Assembly (NCBI RefSeq): GCF_902706285.1
Contig: NZ_CACSKD010000017.1
Location: forward strand, 53,734 to 117,733
Origin: Rhizobium sp. 18055
GTDB taxonomy: Bacteria > Pseudomonadota > Alphaproteobacteria > Rhizobiales > Rhizobiaceae
Direction: 5' to 3'
Length of the DNA: 64,000 nucleotides
Shown here: piece by piece, positions 9,036 through 18,262 of the stretch
Numbering within the stretch: the first letter of the stretch is position 1
Layout of the letters: the number at the start of each line of letters is the position of its first letter
Program-made: the position numbers and the translations under genes
Notes under the pieces: model-generated
What the model was told of the DNA's origin: nothing
Databases searched by the model: none
The model's input: only the letters and a program-made list of their open reading frames with translations

Positions 9036-9707
9036 ATGATCGTAGTGGTTGATGAGCGTGAGCTCGTGAAGGATGGCTACACTTCCCTTTTTGGTCGAGA
9101 AGGCATTCCTTCGACCGGGTTTGATCCAAGCGAATTTGGTGAATGGGTACAGACGGCTGCAGATGCGGATATCGCAGCGGTCGAAGCGTTTTTGATCGGG
9201 CAGGGACAGCACACTTTTGAGCTGCCGCGCGCCATCCGTGATCGTTCCATGGCGCCTGTTATCGCGGTCAGCGATCAGCCGTCTCTGGAAAACACGCTTG
9301 CACTTTTTGATTGCGGCGTCGATGACGTCGTGCGCAAGCCGGTTCACCCCCGCGAAATTCTCGCAAGAGCAGCGGCCATCCGCCGTCGTCTCAAGGCAAT
9401 CTCGACCCATACGGACATCGGCGCCATCCGCGTCTTCTCCGATGGTCGCGACCCCGAGATCCACGGCGAAGTGTTTGCGCTTCCGCGCCGCGAGCGCCGC
9501 ATCCTGGAATATCTGATCGCAAACCGCGGTCGTCGCGTCACGAAGACCCAGATCTTCAACGCCATCTACGGCATCTTCGATGAAGAAGTCGAAGAGAACG
9601 TGGTTGAGAGCCACATCTCAAAACTCCGCAAGAAGCTGCGCGCCAAACTCGGCGTCGACCCGGTCGATTCCAAGCGTTTTCTTGGCTACTGCATTGATTG
9701 GGAATAG
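9036..9707 (+). CDS. rem: Motility response regulator Rem
   Basis: A 223-residue OmpR-family protein. The receiver-like domain (about 1-115) is followed by a winged-helix DNA-binding domain (about 125-222; RRERRILEYLIANRGRRVTKTQIF and NVVESHISKLRKKLRAKLG). Rem activates class III motility genes in S. meliloti. The receiver is atypical: it keeps an acidic pair (D6, E7) and a conserved-type lysine (K101 in RKPVHPRE), but the phosphoacceptor aspartate seems to be replaced by glutamate (E50 in IAAVEAFLIG). It may therefore work without phosphorylation. GGAGG about 8 bases before the ATG supports the start. A 282-base leader region and its place upstream of flgE are as in other rhizobia. Confidence 0.93.
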   Translation: MIVVVDERELVKDGYTSLFGREGIPSTGFDPSEFGEWVQTAADADIAAVEAFLIGQGQHTFELPRAIRDRSMAPVIAVSDQPSLENTLALFDCGVDDVVRKPVHPREILARAAAIRRRLKAISTHTDIGAIRVFSDGRDPEIHGEVFALPRRERRILEYLIANRGRRVTKTQIFNAIYGIFDEEVEENVVESHISKLRKKLRAKLGVDPVDSKRFLGYCIDWE

Positions 9708-9835
9708 CTTTTCGCAGTCTGTCTACTGATTTTCTGCCTGGATCAAAATCTTTCGGCAGCTTCGTCAAAGCCAGACAGCTTCACGCAAGGCCCACCAAAT
9801 ACTGTCAGGTCTACTAAGGGAATCGAGGTTTTCAG

Positions 9836-11125
9836 ATGAGCATTTTCGGCAGCATGAAGACGGCAGTGTCCGGCATGAACGCACAGGCAAACCGCCTGAG
9901 CACCGTCGCCGACAACATCGCCAACGTGAACACGACGGGCTACAAGTCGGTATCGACGGCCTTCTCTTCGCTTGTTCTGCCGTCGAGCTCGGGCAACTAC
10001 AACTCCGGCGGCGTGCAGACCTCTGTCCGCCAGTCGGTGTCCGCCCAGGGTGATATCTCCTACACCACCTCCGGCTACGACCTGGCAATTTCGGGCGATG
10101 GCTTCTTCATCGTTGAGAGCCCCGATGGCGTTCCTGTTCTGACCCGCGCCGGTGACTTCACCACCGATGACGAGGGCAATCTGGTCAACGGCGCCGGCTT
10201 CAAGCTGATGGGTTACTCCTACGATTCCGGCGCGCCGGCTGTCGTCGTCAACGGTTTCTCCGGTCTCGTTCCGGTCAACGTCGCCCAGTCCGGCCTGACG
10301 GCGATCGCCTCGACATCGGGCACCTTCTCGGGCAACCTGGACTCCGGCGCTGAAATCGCGACGGGCAACCTGCCCGCCGACAATGCCACGCCGATGACAG
10401 CCGACACCAAGCAGATCTCGATGGTCGGCTACGACAAGCTCGGCAACACCGTTCAATACGACTTCTACTTCACCAAGACGGCAGTCACCACGCCGCCGCC
10501 TGCAACGCCCGATCCGGCCAGCACGTGGGACGTCACCGTCTACCGTCACGCCGACGCGGCTTCGGGCAGCAGCACATCGTTCCCATATTCGAGCGCAGCT
10601 GTTGGCGGCGGTACGATGGAATTCGATGCAGAGGGCAATCTGGTCAGCGGTGATTCCCTGACGCTCACGGACCCGATCACGACCGGCGTGATCGACATGG
10701 ATCTGTCGGGCTTCACCCAGCTCGCTTCCGACTTTGCCGGCAAGGGCACGCCGAACGGCCAGGCAGCCAGCCCGGTCGATAGCGTCACCATCGGCAAGGA
10801 CGGCACGGTTTCCGCCATGTACGCCGACGGCACCTCCAAGGCGCTCTACCGCATTCCGCTGGCGACCGTCGCCAGCCCTGACAACCTGACGCTGATGAGC
10901 GGCAACGTTTACAGCGCCAACGGCACATCGGGCGTCACGGTCACCGGCTTTCCGCAGACCAACGGCTTCGGCACCATCCAGTCTGGCGCCATCGAAAGCT
11001 CGAACGTCGATCTCGCCGGCGAGTTGACCGAAATGATCGAATCGCAGCGCAGCTACACCGCCAATTCCAAGGTGTTCCAGACGGGGTCCGACATCATGGA
11101 CGTCCTCGTCAACCTCAAGAGATAA
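9836..11125 (+). CDS. flgE: Flagellar hook protein FlgE
   Basis: The hook subunit, 429 residues, forming the universal joint between rod and filament. The N-terminal rod/hook motif is clear (MKTAVSGMNAQANRLSTVADN, then IANVNTTGYKS, split here). The C-terminal consensus is also present (SGAIESSNVDLAGELTEMIE then SQRSYTANSKVFQTGSDI). Length is close to that of other rhizobial FlgE. It heads a long co-directional run of flagellar genes with flgK 18 bases downstream. As a class III gene it is probably activated by Rem, encoded immediately upstream. Confidence 0.97.
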   Translation: MSIFGSMKTAVSGMNAQANRLSTVADNIANVNTTGYKSVSTAFSSLVLPSSSGNYNSGGVQTSVRQSVSAQGDISYTTSGYDLAISGDGFFIVESPDGVPVLTRAGDFTTDDEGNLVNGAGFKLMGYSYDSGAPAVVVNGFSGLVPVNVAQSGLTAIASTSGTFSGNLDSGAEIATGNLPADNATPMTADTKQISMVGYDKLGNTVQYDFYFTKTAVTTPPPATPDPASTWDVTVYRHADAASGSSTSFPYSSAAVGGGTMEFDAEGNLVSGDSLTLTDPITTGVIDMDLSGFTQLASDFAGKGTPNGQAASPVDSVTIGKDGTVSAMYADGTSKALYRIPLATVASPDNLTLMSGNVYSANGTSGVTVTGFPQTNGFGTIQSGAIESSNVDLAGELTEMIESQRSYTANSKVFQTGSDIMDVLVNLKR

Positions 11126-11143
11126 GTAGGGTACGGGTAAGCC

Positions 11144-12610
11144 ATGTCGCTCACTTCCGCACTGAATACCGCGCAGAGCATATTCAACAATACCGGCACG
11201 CAAAGCAGTGTCGTATCGAACAATATCTCGAATTCCAGCAACAGCGACTACGTGCGCCGTCAGGCGATCATCTCCACGTCGCTGGATGGTGCGCAGGTTG
11301 TAAAGATCAGCAGGGCACAGGAAGATGCCCTGATGCGGCAGTGGCTGAAGGCCAGCGCGCAGGACAGCGGCCAGCAGACCCTGCTGAGCGGCCTGGCCGA
11401 TCTCAAGTCCATTCTCGGTGGCAACGACTACGAAACGTCGCCTGCCAACTATCTGACGACGTTTCAGGAAAAGCTGCAGGCCTTCCGGACATCGCCGAGC
11501 AGCACGATCGCGGCACAGAGCGCGGTCACCGCAGCCCAGGACGTGGCCAATTCGCTGAACGATGCGTCGAATTCCGTTCAGGCCGTTCGCCAGGACGCAG
11601 ACCAGAACATCGCGACGCAGGTCTCGACGCTCAACACCTTGCTCGGCCAGTTCAAGACGGCCAACGATGCCGTCAAGGGCATTACCGCAACAGGTGGCAA
11701 CCCGGCCGACGCGCTCGACGAGCGCGACAAGATCCTCAAGCAGATCTCCTCGATCGTCGGCGTCAAGACGGCCGATCGCGCCAATGGCGACATGGCGCTC
11801 TACACCACCGACGGTACTGTTGTCTTCGACACGATCCCACGCTCCGTAACGTTCGTCTCGCAGGACACCTACACGCCGCAGACCAGCGGTAACGGCGTCT
11901 ACATCGACGGCGTGGCACTGCCCGGCGGCGAAGGCTCGACGAGCACCTCGCAGGGCAGTCTCCAGGCGCTGCTGCAGATCCGCGACGAAGTCGCGCCGAC
12001 CATGCAGGCACAGCTTGACGAAATCGCCAAGTCGCTGGTCACGACCTTCTCGGAAACCGGCGGAGCTCCGACCACGACCGAACCCGGCCTGTTCGTCTGG
12101 AAGACCTCGACCGGTATCGACGGCACGACGCCGACGACAACGGATGTGATCAACGGCATCGCCGGAACGATCACGGTCAATACCGCGGTCATCACCAGCC
12201 AGGGCGGCGATCCGATGAAGCTGCGCGACGGCTCCATCACCGGTCTCACCAATCTGAATACCGACGGTGCCGCAGGCTTCTCCGACAATCTCGATGCACT
12301 CTACGCAGCATTGGGCTCGGCACAGACCTTTTCGTCGGATGCCGGCATCTCGTCCAACGTCAGCGTCATCAGCTACGCACAGAATTCCGTGGGTTGGCTC
12401 GAACAGTACCGCAGCGACGCAAGTACCGCCTCGGAAAACACCTCCGCGGCACTCTCGCGCTCGACGGAAGCCTATTCCAACGAGACCGGCGTCAATCTCG
12501 ACGAAGAACTGACGCTGCTGCTCGACATCGAGCAGTCCTACAAGGCGGCCACGAAAATTCTCAATGCCGTCGACGAAATGTTGAAGTCATTGCTGGACAT
12601 AGCGAGTTAA
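11144..12610 (+). CDS. flgK: Hook-filament junction protein FlgK (HAP1)
   Basis: A 488-residue junction protein that caps the hook before the filament is added. The N-terminus (SLTSALNTAQSIFNNTGTQS then VVSNNISNSSNSDYVRRQ) and the C-terminal ETGVNLDEELTLLLDIEQSY and KAATKILNAVDEML motifs are typical. The FlgK middle motif GNPADALDERDKILKQIS is present at about residues 184-201. flgL follows after 3 bases. Confidence 0.96.
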   Translation: MSLTSALNTAQSIFNNTGTQSSVVSNNISNSSNSDYVRRQAIISTSLDGAQVVKISRAQEDALMRQWLKASAQDSGQQTLLSGLADLKSILGGNDYETSPANYLTTFQEKLQAFRTSPSSTIAAQSAVTAAQDVANSLNDASNSVQAVRQDADQNIATQVSTLNTLLGQFKTANDAVKGITATGGNPADALDERDKILKQISSIVGVKTADRANGDMALYTTDGTVVFDTIPRSVTFVSQDTYTPQTSGNGVYIDGVALPGGEGSTSTSQGSLQALLQIRDEVAPTMQAQLDEIAKSLVTTFSETGGAPTTTEPGLFVWKTSTGIDGTTPTTTDVINGIAGTITVNTAVITSQGGDPMKLRDGSITGLTNLNTDGAAGFSDNLDALYAALGSAQTFSSDAGISSNVSVISYAQNSVGWLEQYRSDASTASENTSAALSRSTEAYSNETGVNLDEELTLLLDIEQSYKAATKILNAVDEMLKSLLDIAS

Positions 12611-12613
12611 GCC

Positions 12614-13735
12614 ATGAAAAGTTCATTTATTTCGAGCTCAGCCATTCAGAATGCCATGCGGTTGACGATCCGTCAGTCGCAGGCCCAGCTGGTGAAGTCT
12701 TCGTTGGAGGCCACGACGGGCGTCTACGCCGACATCGGTGCTTCGCTTGGCTCAGGCGCAGCGAAAAGCGTGAACTTCTCCTCCGAGGTGAGCCGCATCA
12801 CGGCGCTGCAGAGCAGCAATTCGGTCGTGTCAGGGCGTCTCGAAGCATCCCAGCTTGGACTGGACAGCATGAAGTCGGCCGGCGACGCGCTCGTATCCAA
12901 GCTGACAGCCCTTCAGGGCAGCCAGGACAAGACCAGCATCACCGTTGCGCTTCAGTCGGCCGGTGACGCGCTCTCGTCGCTGATGGACACCGGCAACTCG
13001 ATGCTCAACGGCGAGTATCTGTTCTCCGGCATCAATACCGACGTGCAGCCGCTGACCGACCAGACCACAGCTGCGACCGACGCCATCCAGACCAACCTCG
13101 AAGCCTGGGCGAGCGGCCTCGGCAAGACGACGGCCGAGCTGACCGGCGACGACATGGATACGTTCATTACCAATTTCGTCGAGCCGATGTTCTCGCAGGA
13201 CACGCTCAGCGCCACATCGACGCCGCTGCCGTTCCCACCGGTCGGCGCCGCGACACCGGTGCCGCCTTTGGCCTACGTGACGCCCCCGGCGTGGAGCGAC
13301 TGGTCAAGCGCATCGTACCAGAACATGACGAGCCGGATCAGCAACTCCGAAGTGATTGAATCGTCGACCAACTCGAATTCCGAAGGCATGCGCTACTTCG
13401 CGCTGGCATCGATCACCGTTTCAGCCCTGGCCGGCATGGATATCGGTGGCGACGCTCTGGCAATGACGACGTCGAAGGCAATTGCCTACGCAGCGCAGGG
13501 AACAACCGGCATCGTCACGCAGGCAAGCCAGCTCGGCCTGTCTCAGGAGCGCGTCGAAAAGGCCAACGATACGCTCGATGCCCAGTCCAGCATCATTCAG
13601 AACAAGCTTGTCGATCTCCAGGGCGTCGACCAGTCAGAAGCATCGACACTGGTCAACACACTGCAGACACAGCTTGAGACCGCTTACACGATCGTTTCAA
13701 AAATTCAGCAGTTGAGCCTCGTGAATTACCTTTGA
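12614..13735 (+). CDS. flgL: Hook-filament junction protein FlgL (HAP3)
   Basis: A 373-residue flagellin-related protein joining FlgK to the filament. It starts KSSFISSSAIQNAMRLTIRQ and has helical D0/D1-like ends, including the LNGEYLFSGINTDVQPL region near residue 132 seen in FlgL proteins. The C-terminus (TLQTQLETAYTIVSKIQQLS) is helical. The coding region starts 3 bases after flgK and is followed 42 bases later by flaF. A proline-rich stretch (about 200-220) is unusual for the family but does not disrupt the frame. Confidence 0.93.
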   Translation: MKSSFISSSAIQNAMRLTIRQSQAQLVKSSLEATTGVYADIGASLGSGAAKSVNFSSEVSRITALQSSNSVVSGRLEASQLGLDSMKSAGDALVSKLTALQGSQDKTSITVALQSAGDALSSLMDTGNSMLNGEYLFSGINTDVQPLTDQTTAATDAIQTNLEAWASGLGKTTAELTGDDMDTFITNFVEPMFSQDTLSATSTPLPFPPVGAATPVPPLAYVTPPAWSDWSSASYQNMTSRISNSEVIESSTNSNSEGMRYFALASITVSALAGMDIGGDALAMTTSKAIAYAAQGTTGIVTQASQLGLSQERVEKANDTLDAQSSIIQNKLVDLQGVDQSEASTLVNTLQTQLETAYTIVSKIQQLSLVNYL

Positions 13736-13777
13736 TGATCAAAGGTACGAAGTACAAGTACAAAGAAGGATGCATGA

Positions 13778-14125
13778 ATGTATCAGTTCTCTTACGCCGA
13801 GGTCATGCAAGACTCGGTGGCCGATGCGAAGGAGCGGGAACGTCAAGTTCTCGACCGTTCCATCGAGCTTCTGACGATTGCGCGGGACAAAGAGAAGTAT
13901 AGCCGCGAGGCCATCGATGCATTGTTTTACACCCGGCGGGTCTGGGTGAGCTTTGTCGAGGACCTCAAGCATCCGGACAACCAGCTTGAAATCCAGTTGC
14001 GAGCCAATCTGATATCCATTGCCATTTGGGTGTTGAAGGAAAGCGATCGGATCCGGAAACGGCAGTCTACGAACTACCAGGGCATTATTGACGTTACCAC
14101 CATCATCAGGGATGGACTTAAATGA
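13778..14125 (+). CDS. flaF: Flagellin secretion/biosynthesis protein FlaF
   Basis: A 115-residue helical protein of the alphaproteobacterial FlaF family (MYQFSYAEVMQDSVADAKER at the start). FlaF is needed for flagellin production or export and works with FlbT, which represses flagellin translation. Its stop overlaps the flbT start as ATGA, which couples their translation. The length matches the family. Confidence 0.94.
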   Translation: MYQFSYAEVMQDSVADAKERERQVLDRSIELLTIARDKEKYSREAIDALFYTRRVWVSFVEDLKHPDNQLEIQLRANLISIAIWVLKESDRIRKRQSTNYQGIIDVTTIIRDGLK

Positions 14126-14571
14126 AAAGCACGCTTCGTATCTCGCTTAAGGCCGGGGAAAAGATCTTCATCAACGGTGCGGTTTTGCGCGTCGACCGTA
14201 AGGTCGCGCTGGAATTCCTGAACGATGTAACGTTCCTTCTCGAAAACCACGTTCTGCAGCCGGAGGACGCAACAACGCCTCTGCGCCAGCTCTACTTCAT
14301 CGCGCAGATGATTCTGATCAACCCGGAAGGCAAGGACCAGTCGACGGCGATGTTCCGCAAGTCGGTGACCATGCTGTTGACCTGCTTCAAGAACGAAGAA
14401 GTTCTTGCCGAGCTGAAACGCATTGACGGTCTTGTTTCGACCGGCCGTGCCTTCGACGCCCTGAAGGCCATCCGCGGCCTCTATGTCATCGAGGACAACA
14501 TCCTGAACAACCAGGAAATGCATCCGGCGATGGTTGAACAGATTCGCAAGGAGATTGCACCATGGCGGTAA
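14122..14571 (+). CDS. flbT: Flagellin translational regulator FlbT
   Basis: A 149-residue protein of the FlbT family (LRISLKAGEKIFINGAVLRV; later ALKAIRGLYVIEDNILNN). In Caulobacter FlbT binds the 5' untranslated region of flagellin mRNA and limits translation until hook assembly; a similar role here is inferred. It overlaps flaF by 4 bases and flgD by 10 bases, a tightly coupled arrangement. Confidence 0.95.
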   Translation: MKSTLRISLKAGEKIFINGAVLRVDRKVALEFLNDVTFLLENHVLQPEDATTPLRQLYFIAQMILINPEGKDQSTAMFRKSVTMLLTCFKNEEVLAELKRIDGLVSTGRAFDALKAIRGLYVIEDNILNNQEMHPAMVEQIRKEIAPWR

Positions 14572-14996
14572 CAGCAACGACCTCGGCAACCTCCACGTCG
14601 ACCACCTCGACAACATCGACGGCGGAAAAGTCGGCAACGCTGAACTACGACAACTTCCTGCAGCTGCTCATCGCCCAGATGAAAAACCAGGATCCGACCG
14701 ATCCGGTGGACGCCAGCGAGCAGATGTCGCAGCTGGCCAGCTTCTCGCAGGTCGAGCAGACGATCCAGACCAACACCAAGCTGGACACGTTGCTGTCCAG
14801 CTCGAGCCTGACGCAGGCCAGCAGCTACATCGGCAAGTACATGACCAGCGCCGATGGCACGTCGGCCGGTACGATTGCATCGGTAAAAGTCTACTCGGAC
14901 GGAATTATCGCGACGACCACCGATGGGAAGAGTATCCTCGTCCAGGCGGGAATCACTCTCGCGGACCAGGCGCCGGCTACGACGACCAGCAGCTGA
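14562..14996 (+). CDS. flgD: Hook cap scaffold protein FlgD, short form
   Basis: A 144-residue hook-capping protein. The conserved N-terminal motif NYDNFLQLLIAQMKNQDPTD is followed by EQMSQLASFSQVEQTIQTN at about residues 27-65. The protein is much shorter than enteric FlgD (over 220 residues). The C-terminal beta domains are reduced to a short SH3-like stretch (SSYIGKYMTSADGTSAGTIA onward). Short FlgD seems usual in rhizobia. The start lies 10 bases inside flbT. Confidence 0.93.
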   Translation: MAVTATTSATSTSTTSTTSTAEKSATLNYDNFLQLLIAQMKNQDPTDPVDASEQMSQLASFSQVEQTIQTNTKLDTLLSSSSLTQASSYIGKYMTSADGTSAGTIASVKVYSDGIIATTTDGKSILVQAGITLADQAPATTTSS

Positions 14997-15065
14997 GCGA
15001 CAAGAAACTGAACGACGGTCCGGCCATGTTGGGGCGGACCGAAAGGCGATATGAGGTTGCCTGGA

Positions 15066-15332
15066 ATGAATGAAGCTGATGCACTCGATCTGTTCCAGGC
15101 GGCGATCTGGACGGTTCTCGTTTCCGCAGGACCAGCGGTGGCCGCGGCGATGATCGTCGGCCTCGTCATTGCGCTGTTCCAGGCGCTGACCCAGGTGCAG
15201 GAAGCAACGCTGACCTTCGTTCCGAAGATCGTCGCGGTGCTCGTGACCATCGGTATTTCTGCTCCCTTCGTCGGATCGCAGATTTCGATCTTCACCAATC
15301 TGGTCTTCTCGCGCATCCAGTCCGGCTTCTGA
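15066..15332 (+). CDS. fliQ: Flagellar export gate protein FliQ
   Basis: An 88-residue protein with two membrane segments (about 15-40 and 50-72), part of the type III export gate with FliP and FliR. The sequence MNEADALDLFQAAIWTVLVS and the FQALTQVQEATLTFVPKI signature are typical. ATG 15066 gives the normal family length. An in-frame ATG at 15051, preceded by AAAGG, would add five residues and cannot be excluded. Confidence 0.95.
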   Translation: MNEADALDLFQAAIWTVLVSAGPAVAAAMIVGLVIALFQALTQVQEATLTFVPKIVAVLVTIGISAPFVGSQISIFTNLVFSRIQSGF

Positions 15333-15420
15333 GCCACCCTCGCGCAAGCTTCGCCGTTTAACTGTCGATTCGAATTGGCGGGCATTATGCCTGCACCTCT
15401 CATGAAGAGACGGAATCGAT

Positions 15421-17508
15421 ATGGCGCAACCACCCGCACTCCCCCTTCCGAAAGCCGGCCCGAGCCTGCGCGATGTGGGCTTTGCCCTGGGCATTATGCT
15501 CATCATCTGCGTGCTGTTCCTGCCGATCCCGCCATTTCTGATCGATATGGGACTGGCTATCTCGATCGCGCTGTCGGTTCTGATCCTGATGGTTGCGCTG
15601 TGGATCCAGAAGCCGCTCGAATTCTCGTCCTTCCCGACCGTTCTTCTGATCGCCACGATGTTGCGCCTGTCGCTCAACATCGCGACGACGCGTGTGATTC
15701 TCTCGCACGGCAACGAAGGCCATGATGCAGCCGGCGGCGTCATCGCCGGCTTCGCCAGCCTCGTCATGTCCGGCGACTTCGTGATCGGTCTGATCGTCTT
15801 CCTGATCCTGATCACCATCAACTTCATCGTCATCACCAAGGGTGCCACGCGTATCGCGGAAGTCGGCGCCCGCTTCACCCTCGATGCCATTCCCGGCAAG
15901 CAGATGTCGATCGACGCCGATCTGTCGGCCGGTATCATCGACGAACGGGAAGCCCAGCGCCGTCGCAAGGAACTCGAAGAGGAAAGCTCCTTCTTCGGTG
16001 CGATGGACGGTGCCTCCAAGTTCGTACGCGGTGACGCCATCGCCGGCTTGCTGATCACCTGCATCAACGTCTTCGGCGGCATCATCATCGGCTACTTCCG
16101 CCACGGCATGCCGATCGGCGAAGCGGCCGACGTTTTCGTCAAGCTCTCGGTCGGCGACGGTCTCGTCTCGCAGATGCCGGCCCTGATCATCTCGCTTGCC
16201 GCCGGCCTTCTGGTCTCGCGTGGCGGCACCATCGGCTCGACCGACAAGGCCGTCATCGACCAGTTGAGCGGCTATCCGCGCGCGCTGTCTGTCTCCGCGG
16301 TGCTGATGGCGGTTCTCGGCCTGATGCCGGGCCTGCCCTTCATCCCATTCATGTTCCTTGGCGGCGTGCTTGCCTTTGGCGCCTGGTTCATCCCGCGCCA
16401 GATCGACGCCGAAAACAAGGTGCTGCGCGAAGCCGAGGAAAAGAAGGTCGTTCAGAACAAGGAACTGGAAAAGGACTCCGTCAAGTCGGTCCTGCGCACC
16501 TCGGAAATCGAGCTGGCGCTCGGCAAGATGGTCTCCAGCCGCCTGCTCGGCGCCCACCAGGAGCTCGCCTTCCGTGTCGGCAAGATGCGCAAGAAGTTCG
16601 CCACCCAGTATGGCTTCGTCGTCCCCGAGATCAAGGTCACCGACGACATCGCCATCCCGGAAAAGTCCTATCAGATCCGCATCCACGGCACGACGGTGGC
16701 CTCCAATGCGCTGCGCGTCGGCGAAGTGCTTGTCGTCACCGGCTCCGGCCGCAAGCCGCGCATTCCGGGCGACGAGATCCGCGAACCGGCCTTCGGCATG
16801 CCGGCCGTCTCCGTTCTCGAAGCCTTTACCGAGGATCTGAAGCGCGAAGGCTTCCAGCCGATCGACAACGTCTCCGTCGTCCTGACGCATATGAGCGAAG
16901 TCATCCGCAACAACCTGCCCGCGCTGCTGTCCTACAAGGACCTGAAGGTTCTGATCGACCGCCTCGATCCGGAATACAAGAAGCTCGCCGACGAAATCTG
17001 CTCGTCTCACATGTCCTATTCCGGCCTGCAGGCCGTCCTGAAGCTGCTGCTCGCCGAGCGCGTCTCGATCCGCAACCTGCATCTCATCCTCGAAGCGGTC
17101 GCCGAACTCGCACCACACGTCCGCAAGACCGAGCAGATCGTCGAGCACGTTCGTGTCCGCATGTCGCAGCAGCTTTGCGGCGACCTGGCCGACAATGGCG
17201 TGCTGCGCGTGCTGCGCCTCGGCAGCAAGTGGGACCTCGCCTTCCACCAGGCGCTGAAGCGCGACAACAAGGGCGAAGTCGTCGAATTCGATATCGATCC
17301 ACGCATGCTGGAAGAGTTCAGCGAGCAGGCATCGAAAGTTATCCGTGAATTCATGGACCGCGGCCTGCCTTTCGCTCTTGTCACCTCGCCGGAAACACGG
17401 TCCTATGTGCGCATGATCATCGAACGCTTGTTCGCAACGCTCCCGGTTCTCTCGCATGTGGAACTGGCCAAGGGCATCGAGATAAAGATTCTAGGCTCCA
17501 TTTCATGA
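15421..17508 (+). CDS. flhA: Flagellar export gate protein FlhA
   Basis: The large export-gate subunit, 695 residues. The N-terminal half has about eight membrane segments (residues 20-330) and contains the FHIPEP signature (GARFTLDAIPGKQMSIDADL). The C-terminal cytoplasmic domain (about 350-690) docks chaperone-substrate complexes. Length matches the family (about 690). It overlaps fliR by 4 bases (ATGA). A long open frame on the opposite strand here is only a shadow. Confidence 0.98.
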   Translation: MAQPPALPLPKAGPSLRDVGFALGIMLIICVLFLPIPPFLIDMGLAISIALSVLILMVALWIQKPLEFSSFPTVLLIATMLRLSLNIATTRVILSHGNEGHDAAGGVIAGFASLVMSGDFVIGLIVFLILITINFIVITKGATRIAEVGARFTLDAIPGKQMSIDADLSAGIIDEREAQRRRKELEEESSFFGAMDGASKFVRGDAIAGLLITCINVFGGIIIGYFRHGMPIGEAADVFVKLSVGDGLVSQMPALIISLAAGLLVSRGGTIGSTDKAVIDQLSGYPRALSVSAVLMAVLGLMPGLPFIPFMFLGGVLAFGAWFIPRQIDAENKVLREAEEKKVVQNKELEKDSVKSVLRTSEIELALGKMVSSRLLGAHQELAFRVGKMRKKFATQYGFVVPEIKVTDDIAIPEKSYQIRIHGTTVASNALRVGEVLVVTGSGRKPRIPGDEIREPAFGMPAVSVLEAFTEDLKREGFQPIDNVSVVLTHMSEVIRNNLPALLSYKDLKVLIDRLDPEYKKLADEICSSHMSYSGLQAVLKLLLAERVSIRNLHLILEAVAELAPHVRKTEQIVEHVRVRMSQQLCGDLADNGVLRVLRLGSKWDLAFHQALKRDNKGEVVEFDIDPRMLEEFSEQASKVIREFMDRGLPFALVTSPETRSYVRMIIERLFATLPVLSHVELAKGIEIKILGSIS

Positions 17509-18257
17509 TAACTGACCCGCAAGGGACCGTGTTGGCAATGTTTCTGATTTTCTGCAGGATCGGCGGTTGCGTGCTGACAATGCCGGGCTTTTCATCCGCC
17601 CGGGTCCCTGCGATGCTTCGGGTTTTCATGGCCGCCGCCTTGTCCCTTGCGATCATGCCGGTGCTCTGGGACACGGTCTATCCGGCGGTCCGCACCTCGA
17701 GTGCCACCTATATCGGCTTCATCTTCAGCGAATCACTGATCGGCGTGATGTTTGGAATGCTGGCCCGGCTTTACACGCTGGGCCTTCAGTTTGCCGCCAA
17801 CATCGCCGCCATGATGATCGGCTATTCGCAGCCGAGTGCTGCCGACATCTTCGAAGACGGCCAGGAAAGCGCGATTTCGGGTTTCATCATCTTCGCCGGC
17901 ATGATGATCCTGTTCATGATGGATTTCCATCATATCGTCTTCCGGGCGCTGATCGATTCCTACACCTCGATGCCCTTCGGCGGCGTCATGGAGATGCGCA
18001 GCACCCTCATCTCGTTCACAGACACGCTGTCATCGACCACCTTCATCATGTTGCGGCTGGCAAGCCCCTTCGTGATCTACGGGCTGCTGTTCAACGTCGC
18101 CATCGGCTTCGTCAACAAGCTTGCGCCGCAGATCCCCGTCTACTTCATCTCGACGCCCTACCTGCTCTTCGGCGGGCTCTTCCTGTTCTATTTCGCGGTG
18201 GCGGCGATGATCAGCCAGTTCGGGCAATCCTTTGCCGGCGTTTTCCTCGGTAGGTAG
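17505..18257 (+). CDS. fliR: Flagellar export gate protein FliR
   Basis: A 250-residue polytopic membrane protein with about six membrane segments. Family features include FLIFCRIGGCVLTMPGFSSA, VPAMLRVFMAAALSLAIMPV and the C-terminal VNKLAPQIPVYFISTPYLL. It completes the FliP/FliQ/FliR gate; fliP is outside the window. The start overlaps the flhA stop, and the next small gene follows after 5 bases. Confidence 0.96.
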   Translation: MITDPQGTVLAMFLIFCRIGGCVLTMPGFSSARVPAMLRVFMAAALSLAIMPVLWDTVYPAVRTSSATYIGFIFSESLIGVMFGMLARLYTLGLQFAANIAAMMIGYSQPSAADIFEDGQESAISGFIIFAGMMILFMMDFHHIVFRALIDSYTSMPFGGVMEMRSTLISFTDTLSSTTFIMLRLASPFVIYGLLFNVAIGFVNKLAPQIPVYFISTPYLLFGGLFLFYFAVAAMISQFGQSFAGVFLGR

Positions 18258-18262
18258 AACAG

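Noticed and set aside
15400..17457. 685-codon open frame antisense to flhA
   Set aside because: FlhA is unmistakable on the + strand. The antisense frame is a GC-codon-bias artefact with His/Asp/Gln-rich composition.
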